Under the pieces are notes generated by a model. That model did no database searches, was not told where the DNA came from, and was given only the letters and a program-made list of their open reading frames with translations. This document shows positions 18,312 through 27,366 of a stretch of DNA of 64,000 nt, piece after piece. Made by a program: the position numbers and the translations under genes. Where the stretch lies: NCBI RefSeq assembly GCF_010093305.1, contig NZ_PDWS01000003.1, positions 1 to 64,000 of the forward strand. The letters run 5' to 3'. Each line of letters starts with the position of its first letter. The stretch's first letter is position 1. The stretch is from Pseudoxanthomonas sacheonensis (GTDB lineage: Bacteria > Pseudomonadota > Gammaproteobacteria > Xanthomonadales > Xanthomonadaceae).

Positions 18312-21254
18312 TTAGAACGTCACGCGCAGGGTCGCGGCGTAGCGCGTGTCGTTCACGTACCAGGAGGTGACGCGGCTGCCAGCTCCGTTCTGGTCCATGA
18401 TCGTGCGCTGTTCGGCGTTGTTGAGATTGTTCATCTCCAGACCGAGCGTGATGTGATCGTTGAACTTGTAGAAGATGGAGCCATCCAGCTGCCCGTAGTC
18501 GTCGCTGTACACCGGCAGCTTCCAGGCGATGTTGTTGTCGCCGCCGTTGTAGCCATTGGGCCCGATCGACAGCAGGTATTTGCTGCGCCAGTTGTAGGCC
18601 AAACGGATCTGCCAGGGTCCCTTCTCGTAGAACGCGGCCACGTTGTAGGAATTCTTGGACAGGCCGTCGGCCGGCAGATCGCCGAACACCGAGCCATCGG
18701 TGTCGACCGGCTGCGTATCCAGATTGTTCGGCACCTTGGTCGAGCTGTCGATGTAGGTGTAGTTCGCCGACATTCCGAATCCGTCGAACGGCGCAGGCAA
18801 GAAGTCGAAGAACTGGTTCCAGCCGATCTCCGCACCCTGGATGCGCGCGGTGCCGACATTCACGGGACGGGTGATCAGGTAGTCGTAGTCGTTTCCATCG
18901 GCGCCCGGATAGGAAACCAACTGCGTTTGGCGGCGGAAATAGTCCGAGACGTCCTTGTGGAACAGGTTGATCCAGGCCATGCCGCCGTGATCCGGATCGA
19001 AGTACCACTCCAGCGACAAGTCGAACTGGTTGGACTTCATCGGCTCCAGGTAAGGATTGTCGAAGGAACTGCCGGTCAGCTCCAGATCGCTGGGCGGCAG
19101 CGAGCTGCCGTCGGTCGGCGGCGTGACGCCGTCGCGCACGTCGGCGTTCAGGACCTGATAGGCCTGCATGTCGCTGAAATTCGGGCGGGCGATGGCCTTG
19201 GAGGCCGCGAAGCGCAGGATCAGATTGTCGGCGAATTCCCAGCGCAGATTCAGGCTGGGCAGCACGTCCGTATACGAATTTTCGGCCGTGATGGGCTCCG
19301 ATTCACCGGCACCCAGATAGGGCGCATAGGCGACATTCGGATAGATCAGAAAACCCCTGGCGGCGTTCTCGGTGCGCACCACGCGCACGCCGACGTTGCC
19401 GTCCAGACGCGCGTCGTCCAAACCGAAGTTCACCATCAGATAGGCCGCTTCGGTGGTCTCGGCCTGGACGTTGGTGTGCAGATCGTCCAGTTCCGTCGTT
19501 GAGTACGCTATGCAGCAGTTGTAATACGGAGCGGCGGCATCGTGGATAGCCTGGTAGCTGCCCGGAAATCCGAGCGCAGTCGCCAGAACGGGCGCATAGA
19601 AGCCGCCCGGCGTGTTGGCGTCGCCGCGATAGAAATTATCGAATGTATTCAGATGCACCAGGCTGGAGTTGATCGTACCGTTCAGATCCAGCGGCGGCAT
19701 CGCGCCGCTCGGCAGCGCCCACCCTTGCATCCAGGTCTGGAACACCGGCTTCCAGTTGTAGCCGGTATCGATGCTGGTGGCGTCGCGATCGGTCAGGCGC
19801 ACGCCGAATTTGACCGATTTGATGAAGCCGCTGTCGAAGCTGTGCTTGAGGTCGGCGCGCCAGGCCAGTTCCTCGGCCTCGTTGTCGTCCTGATGGTCCA
19901 TGGTGAAACCCCAATAGTAATTGGCGGGATTTCCCGTGAACTGCTCGTCGACGCCGATGGTCGGCCTGCCGCCCCGAAGGTCGACGTCGATATAGGGCAC
20001 GTTGACGCCGAGGGACACCGTGGAATCCAGGCTCTTGGTGGTGGCCTTGATGTACTGGAAATCGGTGGTCAGTTCGGTGGCGTCACTGAGCGACCACTTC
20101 AAACCGAAGGAAAAGTCGGTGGTCTTGGATTTGCGGTGGGAGGCGCGGATATCCGTTCCCATGGGGACGCCGCCCGGCTGGGTGAGCCGGCCGGAACGGA
20201 ACACATCGCCGTCCAGTTCATACGGCTGGCTGGCGTCAATCGCCACCGCAAGGGGATCGTTCGAGACGAAGATCGCATCCTCGTTCCAGAGCTCATCGTA
20301 TTTGCTCTGGAATGCGGTTGCGTAAAGTTCGACGTCGTCTCTGGGCTGCCATTGCAGGGCGACATAGGCGCCATCGCGCTTGCGTTCGTACTCCAGCGTG
20401 CGCCAGTCGGCGCCGCGTGGCAGCCAGAGTGCCTCGTTGGTACCGTCGCCGTTCAGATCGTTGTTGTCGTTCTGGAAAAACGGCCGCACGAACATGCCGT
20501 CGGTGCGGGTCGCCAGCTCCGAATGCGTGATATCGACCAGCAAGCCGACTTTGCCGATGCTGGTATCCCACGTATTGCTGTACAGGCCGGAGACGGTAGG
20601 CTTGTATTCCTCGGCGAAGTCGCCGTAGTTCTCGCTGAGGGTACCGCTGATCCTCTGGCCGTCGAAATCGAAGGGCATGAAGGTGCGCAGATCCACGCTG
20701 CCGCCCACGCCTCCCTCGATCATGTCGGCCTTCTGGTTTTTGTAGACGTCGACGCCAGCCATCAGCTCGGAAGGCACGTCCCCGAAGCTCAAGTTGCGGC
20801 CGCCGGAGGCGGAGAAGCTGTCGCGGCCGTTGAGTTCGGAACGGACCTGGGTCAGGCCCCGGACTTGCACGCCGCTGCCTTCTGCCGAGAAGTGCTCCGG
20901 ATCGCCCACCGACAGGAAGTGGTCGATGGTCACGCCGGGGATGCGAGACAGCGTTTCGGTGACGCTGCGGTCGGGCAGCGCGCCGATGTCCAGCGCGGTG
21001 ACCGAATCGACGAAGGTGTCTGCGCTGCGCTTGATGTCCTGCGCCCTGTACACAGAACCACGGATGCCGGTGACGACGACAGCGTCCAGATCGACGGCTT
21101 CTTTTTTCTCGTCCGTGCCGTCCGCGGCGGCCTGGGACTCTTGCGCATAGGCATTGGCGCTGAGCAGCGCGGCAATGCTCAAAGCAATGGCGGAGTGTTG
21201 GAATTTACGGAAATTGGTGCGGCTTGCCGGGGTACGGCTTTGGCGCGTTGACAT
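18312..21254 (-). CDS. TonB-dependent receptor for xyloglucan oligosaccharides
   Basis: Outer-membrane TonB-dependent transporter of 980 residues, starting at an ATG with GGGAGGG 7 nt upstream. The order is signal peptide ending ANAYAQ, TonB box region (LDAVVVTG) near 60-68, plug with ALPDRSVTETLSRIPGV, then a long beta barrel ending in Phe (ATLRVTF). This large carbohydrate-type subfamily is abundant in Xanthomonadaceae. Position and the xyl-box promoter indicate import of xyloglucan oligosaccharides for the periplasmic glycosidases downstream. Substrate assignment is by context. Confidence 0.93.
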   Translation of the reverse strand: MSTRQSRTPASRTNFRKFQHSAIALSIAALLSANAYAQESQAAADGTDEKKEAVDLDAVVVTGIRGSVYRAQDIKRSADTFVDSVTALDIGALPDRSVTETLSRIPGVTIDHFLSVGDPEHFSAEGSGVQVRGLTQVRSELNGRDSFSASGGRNLSFGDVPSELMAGVDVYKNQKADMIEGGVGGSVDLRTFMPFDFDGQRISGTLSENYGDFAEEYKPTVSGLYSNTWDTSIGKVGLLVDITHSELATRTDGMFVRPFFQNDNNDLNGDGTNEALWLPRGADWRTLEYERKRDGAYVALQWQPRDDVELYATAFQSKYDELWNEDAIFVSNDPLAVAIDASQPYELDGDVFRSGRLTQPGGVPMGTDIRASHRKSKTTDFSFGLKWSLSDATELTTDFQYIKATTKSLDSTVSLGVNVPYIDVDLRGGRPTIGVDEQFTGNPANYYWGFTMDHQDDNEAEELAWRADLKHSFDSGFIKSVKFGVRLTDRDATSIDTGYNWKPVFQTWMQGWALPSGAMPPLDLNGTINSSLVHLNTFDNFYRGDANTPGGFYAPVLATALGFPGSYQAIHDAAAPYYNCCIAYSTTELDDLHTNVQAETTEAAYLMVNFGLDDARLDGNVGVRVVRTENAARGFLIYPNVAYAPYLGAGESEPITAENSYTDVLPSLNLRWEFADNLILRFAASKAIARPNFSDMQAYQVLNADVRDGVTPPTDGSSLPPSDLELTGSSFDNPYLEPMKSNQFDLSLEWYFDPDHGGMAWINLFHKDVSDYFRRQTQLVSYPGADGNDYDYLITRPVNVGTARIQGAEIGWNQFFDFLPAPFDGFGMSANYTYIDSSTKVPNNLDTQPVDTDGSVFGDLPADGLSKNSYNVAAFYEKGPWQIRLAYNWRSKYLLSIGPNGYNGGDNNIAWKLPVYSDDYGQLDGSIFYKFNDHITLGLEMNNLNNAEQRTIMDQNGAGSRVTSWYVNDTRYAATLRVTF

Positions 21255-21487
21255 GGTTGTTCCCTCCCAGGACACCTTGACGAACGATTGGCTGGTTTTC
21301 GGACCTGTGCGTTTTTTGCGCCCGGCCGTGCTCTTGTGTTGTGAAGTGATTTGCCTCTTGATGCTTCCGGGCCCGATCCCGGCCCTCTGCCGGTTCCCCG
21401 CGTGTTGTAGTCCCTCGTCCTCTCGGGTTGTCGCGATGCCCTTGCCTCCGGCATCCGACACATTGCGGATCTGTTACTGCTCTCACG

Positions 21488-21501
21488 TGGTAGCGCTAAC
21501 A
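21488..21501 (-). promoter_or_regulatory. xyl-box-like operator, copy 2
   Basis: TGGTAGCGCTAACA, identical to 16644-16657, placed 234 bp upstream of the receptor ATG. It presumably couples receptor expression to xylose or xylo-oligosaccharides through a LacI-family XylR that is not encoded in this window. Confidence 0.82.
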
Positions 21502-21549
21502 AAAAAACAGCTAAATGTGACTTCCGAGGCGAGCATAGGCTGCTCTCAA

Positions 21550-21571
21550 CATTCCATACCAATGAAATATT
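21550..21571 (-). promoter_or_regulatory. Upstream conserved 22-mer, copy 2
   Basis: Identical to 16706-16727, with the same 48-bp distance to the xyl-box. The block contains ATTTCATTGGT on the minus strand. Confidence 0.6.
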
Positions 21572-21637
21572 GAGCGGAAGCTATGTTGTTTTTGAATACG
21601 GAACCAAACGCTTCCGGCATTCAGCCGGTGGAATCGA

Positions 21638-22588
21638 TTACAGGTCCGGATATAGCTGGCGCGCTGTGGCGCGCAGCGCTTCCAGGACGCGCTCGGCCCC
21701 CGGAGACAGTTGCTGGTCGCGGCGGCGGATGATGCCGAAGAACTCCATGCGCACGCCCAGTTCGATCGGCAAGACCTGCATTTGCGCAGTCTGCAGGTAG
21801 GGGGCCACGGATTCGGCAGGCAGGGCGGTCAGCAGATCGCTGTGCCGCAGCAGATGGATGATGACCGGCAGCGAAGCGGTTTCGATGATGTTCTGCGGCG
21901 GCGCCAGGCCATGCTCCAGGAACATCGAATCCAGGCGCGCGCGCAATACGCTGGCGGCCGGCGGCATGATCCAGCCGTAATCGATCAGGTCGGCATGGGT
22001 AACCCTGCTCTGCTGCGTCAACGGATGCCCGGCCCTGACGATCACCGAATGCGGTTCGTCGGCCAGCGGCTCGAACTCCAGATCGCCCGCCCCTTCCGGG
22101 CCCAGGATCCGGCCGATCACGATGTCCAGCTGTCCATCCAGCAGCTTGGCCACCAAGGGCCGGCTATAGTCCATTTCCACCCGGATCAGAATGTCGGGGA
22201 AGTCGCGCTTCACCGCAGCGATGGCTTGCGGCACCAGGGTGGTGCCGGGATTGACCACCGTGCCAATCGACGCCTGGCCCATGCGGCCATTGCGCATGGC
22301 CGCTATTTCATCGTGGGCGCGGCCGATTTCCGACAAGGCCGAGCGCGCCCGGCGTATCAACACCTGGCCATACCAGGTCGGCTCCACCCCGCGCGCATGG
22401 CGCTCGAACAGCGGCACTCCCAGGATGCCTTCCATTTCCGACAACAGCTTGGAAGCCGCCGGCTGGGTCATGTTGGCCGCCTCGGCCGCGCGCAGCACCG
22501 AACGCTGTTCGTACAGGTGCAACAGCAGCAACAGGTGGCGGGTCTTGAGCCGCGAGGCGCTGAACCAGCTGGTTGAGGGTTGGACCAT
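21638..22588 (-). CDS. LysR-family regulator, GbpR type
   Basis: Cytosolic DNA-binding regulator of 316 residues. The winged helix-turn-helix is near 15-65 (RAAEAANMTQPAASKLLSEME) and the effector-binding domain follows. The sequence resembles the GbpR/galactose-binding-protein regulators of Agrobacterium and relatives. Start 22588 was chosen for its AGGGAG site 8 nt upstream; a 338-residue reading from 22654 lacks one. It is divergent from the galactose catabolic operon and is very likely its regulator, with a galactose-derived effector. It may also act on the receptor promoters. Confidence 0.88.
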   Translation of the reverse strand: MVQPSTSWFSASRLKTRHLLLLLHLYEQRSVLRAAEAANMTQPAASKLLSEMEGILGVPLFERHARGVEPTWYGQVLIRRARSALSEIGRAHDEIAAMRNGRMGQASIGTVVNPGTTLVPQAIAAVKRDFPDILIRVEMDYSRPLVAKLLDGQLDIVIGRILGPEGAGDLEFEPLADEPHSVIVRAGHPLTQQSRVTHADLIDYGWIMPPAASVLRARLDSMFLEHGLAPPQNIIETASLPVIIHLLRHSDLLTALPAESVAPYLQTAQMQVLPIELGVRMEFFGIIRRRDQQLSPGAERVLEALRATARQLYPDL

Positions 22589-22615
22589 GGCTGTACTCCC
22601 TGGGACGTTCAGCAA

Positions 22616-22668
22616 GCTATATGTACGGGGAATAGCATATGACGAAAATTTCATTTGTCGTACATAGC
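22616..22668. promoter_or_regulatory. Candidate LysR operator for the galactose operon
   Basis: In the 315-bp gap between the divergent LysR gene and the galactose dehydrogenase gene, GCTATATGTACG (22616-22627) and CGTACATAGC (22659-22668) form an interrupted inverted repeat. They flank an inner AT-rich core GACGAAAATTTCATTTGTC (22641-22659). This is the expected size and place for a LysR tetramer site. Nothing else is seen in 22669-22903. Confidence 0.5.
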
Positions 22669-22903
22669 TAACGCGGGCAACCCTATGCCACGCTGGTCCA
22701 GCGTTGCCGCGCCATTCCGTAGGGCACGGCCACGAAGAACAATGGAACCGCTATTACAAGTCGCGCACGGGCACCTTCCGGCACAAGGCAAAGGCGCGGG
22801 CACCGAACTATCGCTGCGAACCGGGAGGGTCCATGGCGCAAACCGAGCCAGGCAAGACGCCAAGCCGCTTCCTGCCGCAATTCCCCTTCGCAGGGGAACA
22901 GCG

Positions 22904-23653
22904 ATGAACGCGCGGCTGCAAGGCAAGGTAGCGCTGGTCACCGGCGCGGCCAGCGGCATAGGCGCTGCCACCGCACGCCTGTTCGCCACGCACGGCGCGC
23001 ACGTGTTCGGCCTGGACCGCAATCCCTCGCCGGAGCTCACCGACAATCCCGCTCATCTGCTCGCCGATGTCACCGATGCCGAGTCGATTGACATTGCGGT
23101 GGCGCAGATACTGGGCCAGCATGGCCGCATCGACGTATTGGTGAACAACGCCGGCGCCGATGTGTTTTCCGAGCCGTTGTCGTTGAGCGATGCCGATTGG
23201 GAACGCTGCCTGTCGCTGAACCTCAAGGGCGCCTGGAACATGGCGCGCGCGGTACTGCCGTCGATGCTGGAACAGGGCGCCGGCTCCATCGTCAACATCG
23301 CCTCGGTGCATGGCCACAAAATCATCCCCGGCGCGTTTCCCTACCCGGTGGCCAAGCACGGCCTGATCGGCCTGACCCGCTCGCTGGGCATCGAATACGC
23401 CGCGCGCGGCATCCGCGTCAATTCCATTTCGCCCGGCCTGATCCTGGTGCCGCGCATCGAAGCCTGGTTCGCCTCGCAGCCCAATCCGGAAGCCGCGCGC
23501 CGCGCGCAGACCGAACTGCTGCCGCCAAAACGCATCGGTACGCCGGAGGAAGTCGCGCACACCGCGCTGTTCCTGGCCAGCGACGAAGCGCGCTTCATCA
23601 ACGCCACCGACATCCTCATCGATGGCGGCCGCTCGCAGCTTTACCACGAGTGA
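22904..23653 (+). CDS. SDR dehydrogenase, probable D-galactose 1-dehydrogenase
   Basis: Short-chain dehydrogenase of 249 residues. TGAASGIG at 13-20 is the dinucleotide loop, NNAG at 81-84, and the catalytic set is Ser134, Tyr147 and Lys151 (YPVAK). An AGGGGAAC ribosome site precedes the ATG at 22904. Family members oxidise many alcohols and sugars. The assignment as galactose dehydrogenase, making galactonolactone, rests on the four galactonate-pathway genes that follow it in the same operon. L-fucose or L-arabinose dehydrogenase are alternatives. Confidence 0.82.
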   Translation: MNARLQGKVALVTGAASGIGAATARLFATHGAHVFGLDRNPSPELTDNPAHLLADVTDAESIDIAVAQILGQHGRIDVLVNNAGADVFSEPLSLSDADWERCLSLNLKGAWNMARAVLPSMLEQGAGSIVNIASVHGHKIIPGAFPYPVAKHGLIGLTRSLGIEYAARGIRVNSISPGLILVPRIEAWFASQPNPEAARRAQTELLPPKRIGTPEEVAHTALFLASDEARFINATDILIDGGRSQLYHE

Positions 23654-23669
23654 GGCGACCGGCCCGCGC

Positions 23670-24299
23670 ATGAGCATCGAATCCGCCGCTTCTCCTTTTC
23701 GCCTGCCGCTGATCGCTATCCTGCGCGGCATCCACGCGCACGAGGCGTCGGCGCATGTGCGGGCCCTGGTGGAAGAAGGCTACGACGCCATCGAGATCCC
23801 GCTCAACTCGCCCGACTGGGCCGACAGCATCGGCACCGCCGCTCGCGAAGCCGGCAGCGGTACCTGGATAGGCGGCGGCACCGTACTGCACGAGCGCGAT
23901 GTCGATGCGCTGCACGCATTGGGCGCGCGCTTCATCGTCACTCCCAACACCAATCCGGCGGTGATACGCCACGCGGTGCGGCTTGGGCTGCAGGTGGTGG
24001 CGGGTTTCGCCACCGCTACCGAAGCCTTCGCCGCGCTCGACGCCGGCGCGCAGATGCTCAAGCTTTTTCCCGCTTCCACTTACGGAACGCAGCACGTACG
24101 CGCCCTGCGCGCGGTGCTGCCTCCGGTCCCTCTGTTCGTCGTCGGTGGCGTCACGCCCCTTACCCTTGCCGATTTCCTCTCCGCCGGCAGCGCGGGTGCG
24201 GGCATCGGCGGCGAGCTCTACAAACCAGGCCAGGCGGTCGAGCGCACGCGTCAGGCCGCGCGCGCCTTCAAGCGGGCCTATCTGGAATCCATGCCATGA
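23670..24299 (+). CDS. dgoA: 2-dehydro-3-deoxy-6-phosphogalactonate aldolase
   Basis: Class I aldolase of the KDPG/KDPGal family, splitting 2-keto-3-deoxy-6-phosphogalactonate into pyruvate and glyceraldehyde 3-phosphate. The 209 residues contain Glu42 in IEIPLNSP and the Schiff-base Lys131 in [12 protein letters not shown] and VGGVTP loops bind phosphate. The ATG at 23670 lies 16 nt after the dehydrogenase stop. The gene end overlaps dgoD by 4 bp (ATGA). It is the last step of the De Ley-Doudoroff pathway although second in gene order. Confidence 0.95.
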   Translation: MSIESAASPFRLPLIAILRGIHAHEASAHVRALVEEGYDAIEIPLNSPDWADSIGTAAREAGSGTWIGGGTVLHERDVDALHALGARFIVTPNTNPAVIRHAVRLGLQVVAGFATATEAFAALDAGAQMLKLFPASTYGTQHVRALRAVLPPVPLFVVGGVTPLTLADFLSAGSAGAGIGGELYKPGQAVERTRQAARAFKRAYLESMP

Positions 24300-25444
24300 A
24301 GATCGTGCGCCTCAGCACCTACCACGCCGCGCCGCGCTGGCTGTTCCTCAAGATAGAAACCGACGAAGGCATCAGCGGCTGGGGCGAACCGGTCATCGAA
24401 GGCCGCGCGCAGACGGTGGAAGCGGCCGTGCATGAATTGTCCGATTACCTGATCGGCAAGGATCCGTCGCGCATCAACGATCTTTGGCAAACGCTGTACC
24501 GGGGCGGCTTCTATCGCGGCGGCGCGATCCTGATGAGCGCCATCGCCGGCATCGACCAGGCGCTGTGGGACATCAAGGGCAAAGTGCTGGGCGTGCCGGT
24601 GTACGAATTGCTGGGCGGACGCGTGCGCGACCGCATGAAAACCTACCGCTGGGTCGGCGGCGACCGGCCGGCCGACATCATCGCGCAGATCGAGTCGTAC
24701 CGGGCTTTGGGTTTCGACACCTTCAAGTTCAACGGCACCGAGGAGCTGAAGCTGATCGACAGCCCGCGCAATATCGATGCGGCCGTGGCCAAGGTCGCCG
24801 AGATCCGCCGGGCGTTCGGCAATACCATCGATTTCGGTATCGACTTCCACGGCCGCGTCAGCGTGCCGATGGCGCGCGTCCTGTTGCGCGAGCTGGAGCC
24901 GCACAACCCGCTGTTCGTCGAGGAACCGGTGCTGCCCGAGCAGGCCGAATACTATCCGCGGCTGGCCGACGCCACCTCCATCCCGCTGGCCGCGGGCGAA
25001 CGCATGTATTCGCGCTTCGAATTCAAATCGGTGCTGGCCGGCGGCGGTCTGTCGATCCTGCAGCCGGACCTTTCCCATGCCGGCGGCATCACCGAATGCT
25101 TCAAGATCGCGGCCATGGCCGAAGCCTACGACGTCGGCTTCGCGCCGCACTGCCCGCTGGGCCCGGTGGCGCTCGCCGCCTGCCTGCAGGTCGATTTCGT
25201 CGCCCACAACGCGGTGCTGCAGGAACAGAGCATCGGCATCCACTACAACGGCGACGCCGATCTGCTGGACTACGTGCTCAACAAGGAAGACTTCCAGTGC
25301 ATCGATGGCAACATCGCGGCGCTACCCAAGCCCGGCCTTGGCGTGGAGATCGACGAGCAACGGTTGATCGAGGCGAGCCGGAATCCGCCCGCCTGGCGCA
25401 ATCCGGTCTGGCGCCACGCCGACGGCAGCGTAGCGGAGTGGTGA
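24296..25444 (+). CDS. dgoD: D-galactonate dehydratase
   Basis: Enolase-superfamily enzyme converting D-galactonate to 2-keto-3-deoxygalactonate. It has 382 residues, the family length. Metal ligands Asp183, Glu209 and Glu235 and catalytic His185 and His285 fall at the residue numbers known for the E. coli enzyme ([29 protein letters not shown]). It overlaps dgoA, and the lactonase gene follows within 5 bp. Confidence 0.97.
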   Translation: MKIVRLSTYHAAPRWLFLKIETDEGISGWGEPVIEGRAQTVEAAVHELSDYLIGKDPSRINDLWQTLYRGGFYRGGAILMSAIAGIDQALWDIKGKVLGVPVYELLGGRVRDRMKTYRWVGGDRPADIIAQIESYRALGFDTFKFNGTEELKLIDSPRNIDAAVAKVAEIRRAFGNTIDFGIDFHGRVSVPMARVLLRELEPHNPLFVEEPVLPEQAEYYPRLADATSIPLAAGERMYSRFEFKSVLAGGGLSILQPDLSHAGGITECFKIAAMAEAYDVGFAPHCPLGPVALAACLQVDFVAHNAVLQEQSIGIHYNGDADLLDYVLNKEDFQCIDGNIAALPKPGLGVEIDEQRLIEASRNPPAWRNPVWRHADGSVAEW

Positions 25445-25448
25445 TGCG

Positions 25449-26372
25449 GTGAACGCCTACGTCGACCTGGATCGCGTCGTCCCCAGCCTGGCCGTGGATA
25501 GCCGCTGTGCGCTGGGGGAAAGCGTGCTCTGGTGCGAACGGCGCGCTGCCTTGTTCTGGACCGACATCGATGCCTCGCATCTATGGATGCATCGGCCCTA
25601 TGTGCGGACGACCCGGCACTGGGTCCTGCCGGACCGCCTGGGTTCGCTGGCGCTGTGCCAGACCGGCCAGTTGCTGCTGGGCCTTGCCAAGGGCCTGTAC
25701 CTGACCGATCCCGACAATGCGCGGGAGGAAACCCTTGCGCTGGAAAAGCTGGCCGATGTGGAAGCCGGCAACGCCGAAACCCGCATCAACGACGGCCGCA
25801 GCGACCGCAACGGAAACTTCGTCTTCGGCACCAAGAGCGAACGCAGCGACAACGCTCCCATCGGCGCGTTCTACCAGTACTCGGGCCAACATGGTTTGCG
25901 CCGGCTGGATCTGCCCGCCGCCGTCATTCCCAATTCGATCTGTTTCAGCGCCGATGGCCGCAAAATGTACTACTGCGATTCGGTCGAGCCGCGGATCCTG
26001 TGCTGCGATTACGACGCCCGCGTCGCGCAGGTATCGGGTTCGCGCGTATTCGCCGAAGTCGACCAGGCCTGCGCGTCGCCCGATGGTTCCATCATCGATG
26101 CCGACGGCTATCTGTGGAACGCGCAATGGGGCGCAAGCCGCGTGGTGCGCTATCGCGGCGACGGCCGGGTAGACAGGGTGATGCTGCTGCCGGTGAGGAA
26201 TCCTTCCTGCTGCGCCATCGGCGGCGCCGCCTACGACCGCCTGTACATCAGCAGCGCGCGGGTCGACAACAGCGCCGAGGAGTTGGCGCGCACGCCCGGC
26301 GCGGGAGGGATCTGGCAGATCCCGCTGCCGCGCGCGCTGGGCCTGCCGGAAAGCCGGATCGAACTCCCGTGA
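25449..26372 (+). CDS. SMP-30/gluconolactonase-family galactonolactonase
   Basis: Six-bladed beta-propeller lactonase of the SMP-30/regucalcin family, 307 residues with a GTG start. Glu24 (LGESVLW), Asn114 with NDGRSDRNG, and Asp in SPDG match the divalent-metal ligands of the family. In this operon it should hydrolyse galactonolactone to galactonate between the dehydrogenase and DgoD. The gene overlaps dgoK by 4 bp (GTGA). Confidence 0.93.
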   Translation: MNAYVDLDRVVPSLAVDSRCALGESVLWCERRAALFWTDIDASHLWMHRPYVRTTRHWVLPDRLGSLALCQTGQLLLGLAKGLYLTDPDNAREETLALEKLADVEAGNAETRINDGRSDRNGNFVFGTKSERSDNAPIGAFYQYSGQHGLRRLDLPAAVIPNSICFSADGRKMYYCDSVEPRILCCDYDARVAQVSGSRVFAEVDQACASPDGSIIDADGYLWNAQWGASRVVRYRGDGRVDRVMLLPVRNPSCCAIGGAAYDRLYISSARVDNSAEELARTPGAGGIWQIPLPRALGLPESRIELP

Positions 26373-27268
26373 TCGCGATCGACTGGGGCAGCAGCAGCCT
26401 GCGCGCGTACCGTTTGGACGCCGCCGGCGTCGTGGCCGAACAGCAGCGCAGCGATCGCGGCGTGCTGGCGTGCGATGGGGATTTCGCAGCGGCGCTGGCT
26501 CCGCTGATCGCAGCCTGGAACGATGCGGACATCGTGCTGTGCGGAATGGTCGGCAGCCGCGACGGTTGGTTCGAGCAGCCTTATCTGGATTGCCCGGCCG
26601 GCCTCGACGAGCTGGCGGCGGCGATGGCGCCGGTGCAGGTGGCCGAATTTCCGGGGCGCAGGCTGTGGTTCGTGCCCGGAGTCGCGGACCGGAATTCGAC
26701 CGAAGTACCCGATGTCATGCGCGGCGAGGAAACCCAGGCCTGCGCGCTGCTCGACCTGTTGCGCCAGGGCACGCACGTGCTGTGCCTGCCCGGCACGCAC
26801 AGCAAATGGATAACGGTGCGCGACGGGAAGATCGTCGCCATCGCCACCGCCATGACCGGAGAAACCTACGCGGTCATGCGCCGGCACAGCGTGCTGGGCA
26901 AACTGATGGGCAAGGACGACTCACGCTTCGACGCCTACGCCTTCGATGCCGGCCTGCGCCGCAGCGCCGACGCCAGCGGGCTGTTGCACCACCTGTTCGG
27001 CGTGCGCACGCTGGGGCTGTTCGGCCGCTTCTCCGAGGCGGCCCTTCCTTCGTACTTGTCGGGCCTGCTGATAGGACACGAAGTACGCGCCTCCGGATTG
27101 TTCTCGCGGACTCCGCGCCCGGCGCAGGTGCACCTAATCGGCAACGACCGCTTGATCGACGCTTATGCCAGGGTACTGGTGGCCTTGGGAGTGGGCGTGC
27201 AGCGGCATTCCGAAAGCCTGGCGGCCCATGGAATGCACCGCCTGTCGCGATCCCTGATCCCGGCCTAG
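26369..27268 (+). CDS. dgoK: 2-dehydro-3-deoxygalactonokinase
   Basis: Sugar-acid kinase phosphorylating 2-keto-3-deoxygalactonate at C6. The GTG at 26369 overlaps the lactonase stop and gives 299 residues. The ASKHA-type nucleotide loop IAIDWGSSSLRAY opens the protein, and LPGTHSKW with VRDGKI is typical of DgoK. An open frame extends far upstream in the same phase but overlaps the lactonase and is an accident of GC-rich sequence. Confidence 0.95.
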   Translation: MIAIDWGSSSLRAYRLDAAGVVAEQQRSDRGVLACDGDFAAALAPLIAAWNDADIVLCGMVGSRDGWFEQPYLDCPAGLDELAAAMAPVQVAEFPGRRLWFVPGVADRNSTEVPDVMRGEETQACALLDLLRQGTHVLCLPGTHSKWITVRDGKIVAIATAMTGETYAVMRRHSVLGKLMGKDDSRFDAYAFDAGLRRSADASGLLHHLFGVRTLGLFGRFSEAALPSYLSGLLIGHEVRASGLFSRTPRPAQVHLIGNDRLIDAYARVLVALGVGVQRHSESLAAHGMHRLSRSLIPA

Positions 27269-27288
27269 GAGTCCATTGCGAAGGCTTT

Positions 27289-27307
27289 CGGCAGGATCCT
27301 TCTGCCG
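27289..27307 (+). terminator. Weak hairpin after dgoK
   Basis: CGGCAG and CTGCCG pair around a 7-nt loop 20 nt after the dgoK stop, in the 98-bp gap between dgoK and the convergent ABC1 kinase gene. There is no T-run. It is a possible bidirectional terminator. Confidence 0.35.
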
Positions 27308-27366
27308 GACGACAGTACCGCTCGTCTTTCCAGGAATCGGAATTGCCTTTCCCCTGGGCGCCGCAG

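Larger units (their letters stand above)
21255..21637. other. Promoter gap between TonB receptor and LysR gene
   Basis: No gene is seen in this 383-bp stretch. It holds the long leader of the receptor mRNA, the second xyl-box and the second copy of the conserved 22-mer. The LysR gene reads away from the same strand and ends at 21638, so the gap serves only the receptor operon. Confidence 0.7.

Noticed and set aside
25532..26368. In-frame N-terminal extension of dgoK by 279 codons
   Set aside because: It fully overlaps the lactonase gene, has no similarity to kinases, and a GTG at the stop overlap gives a normal DgoK length.
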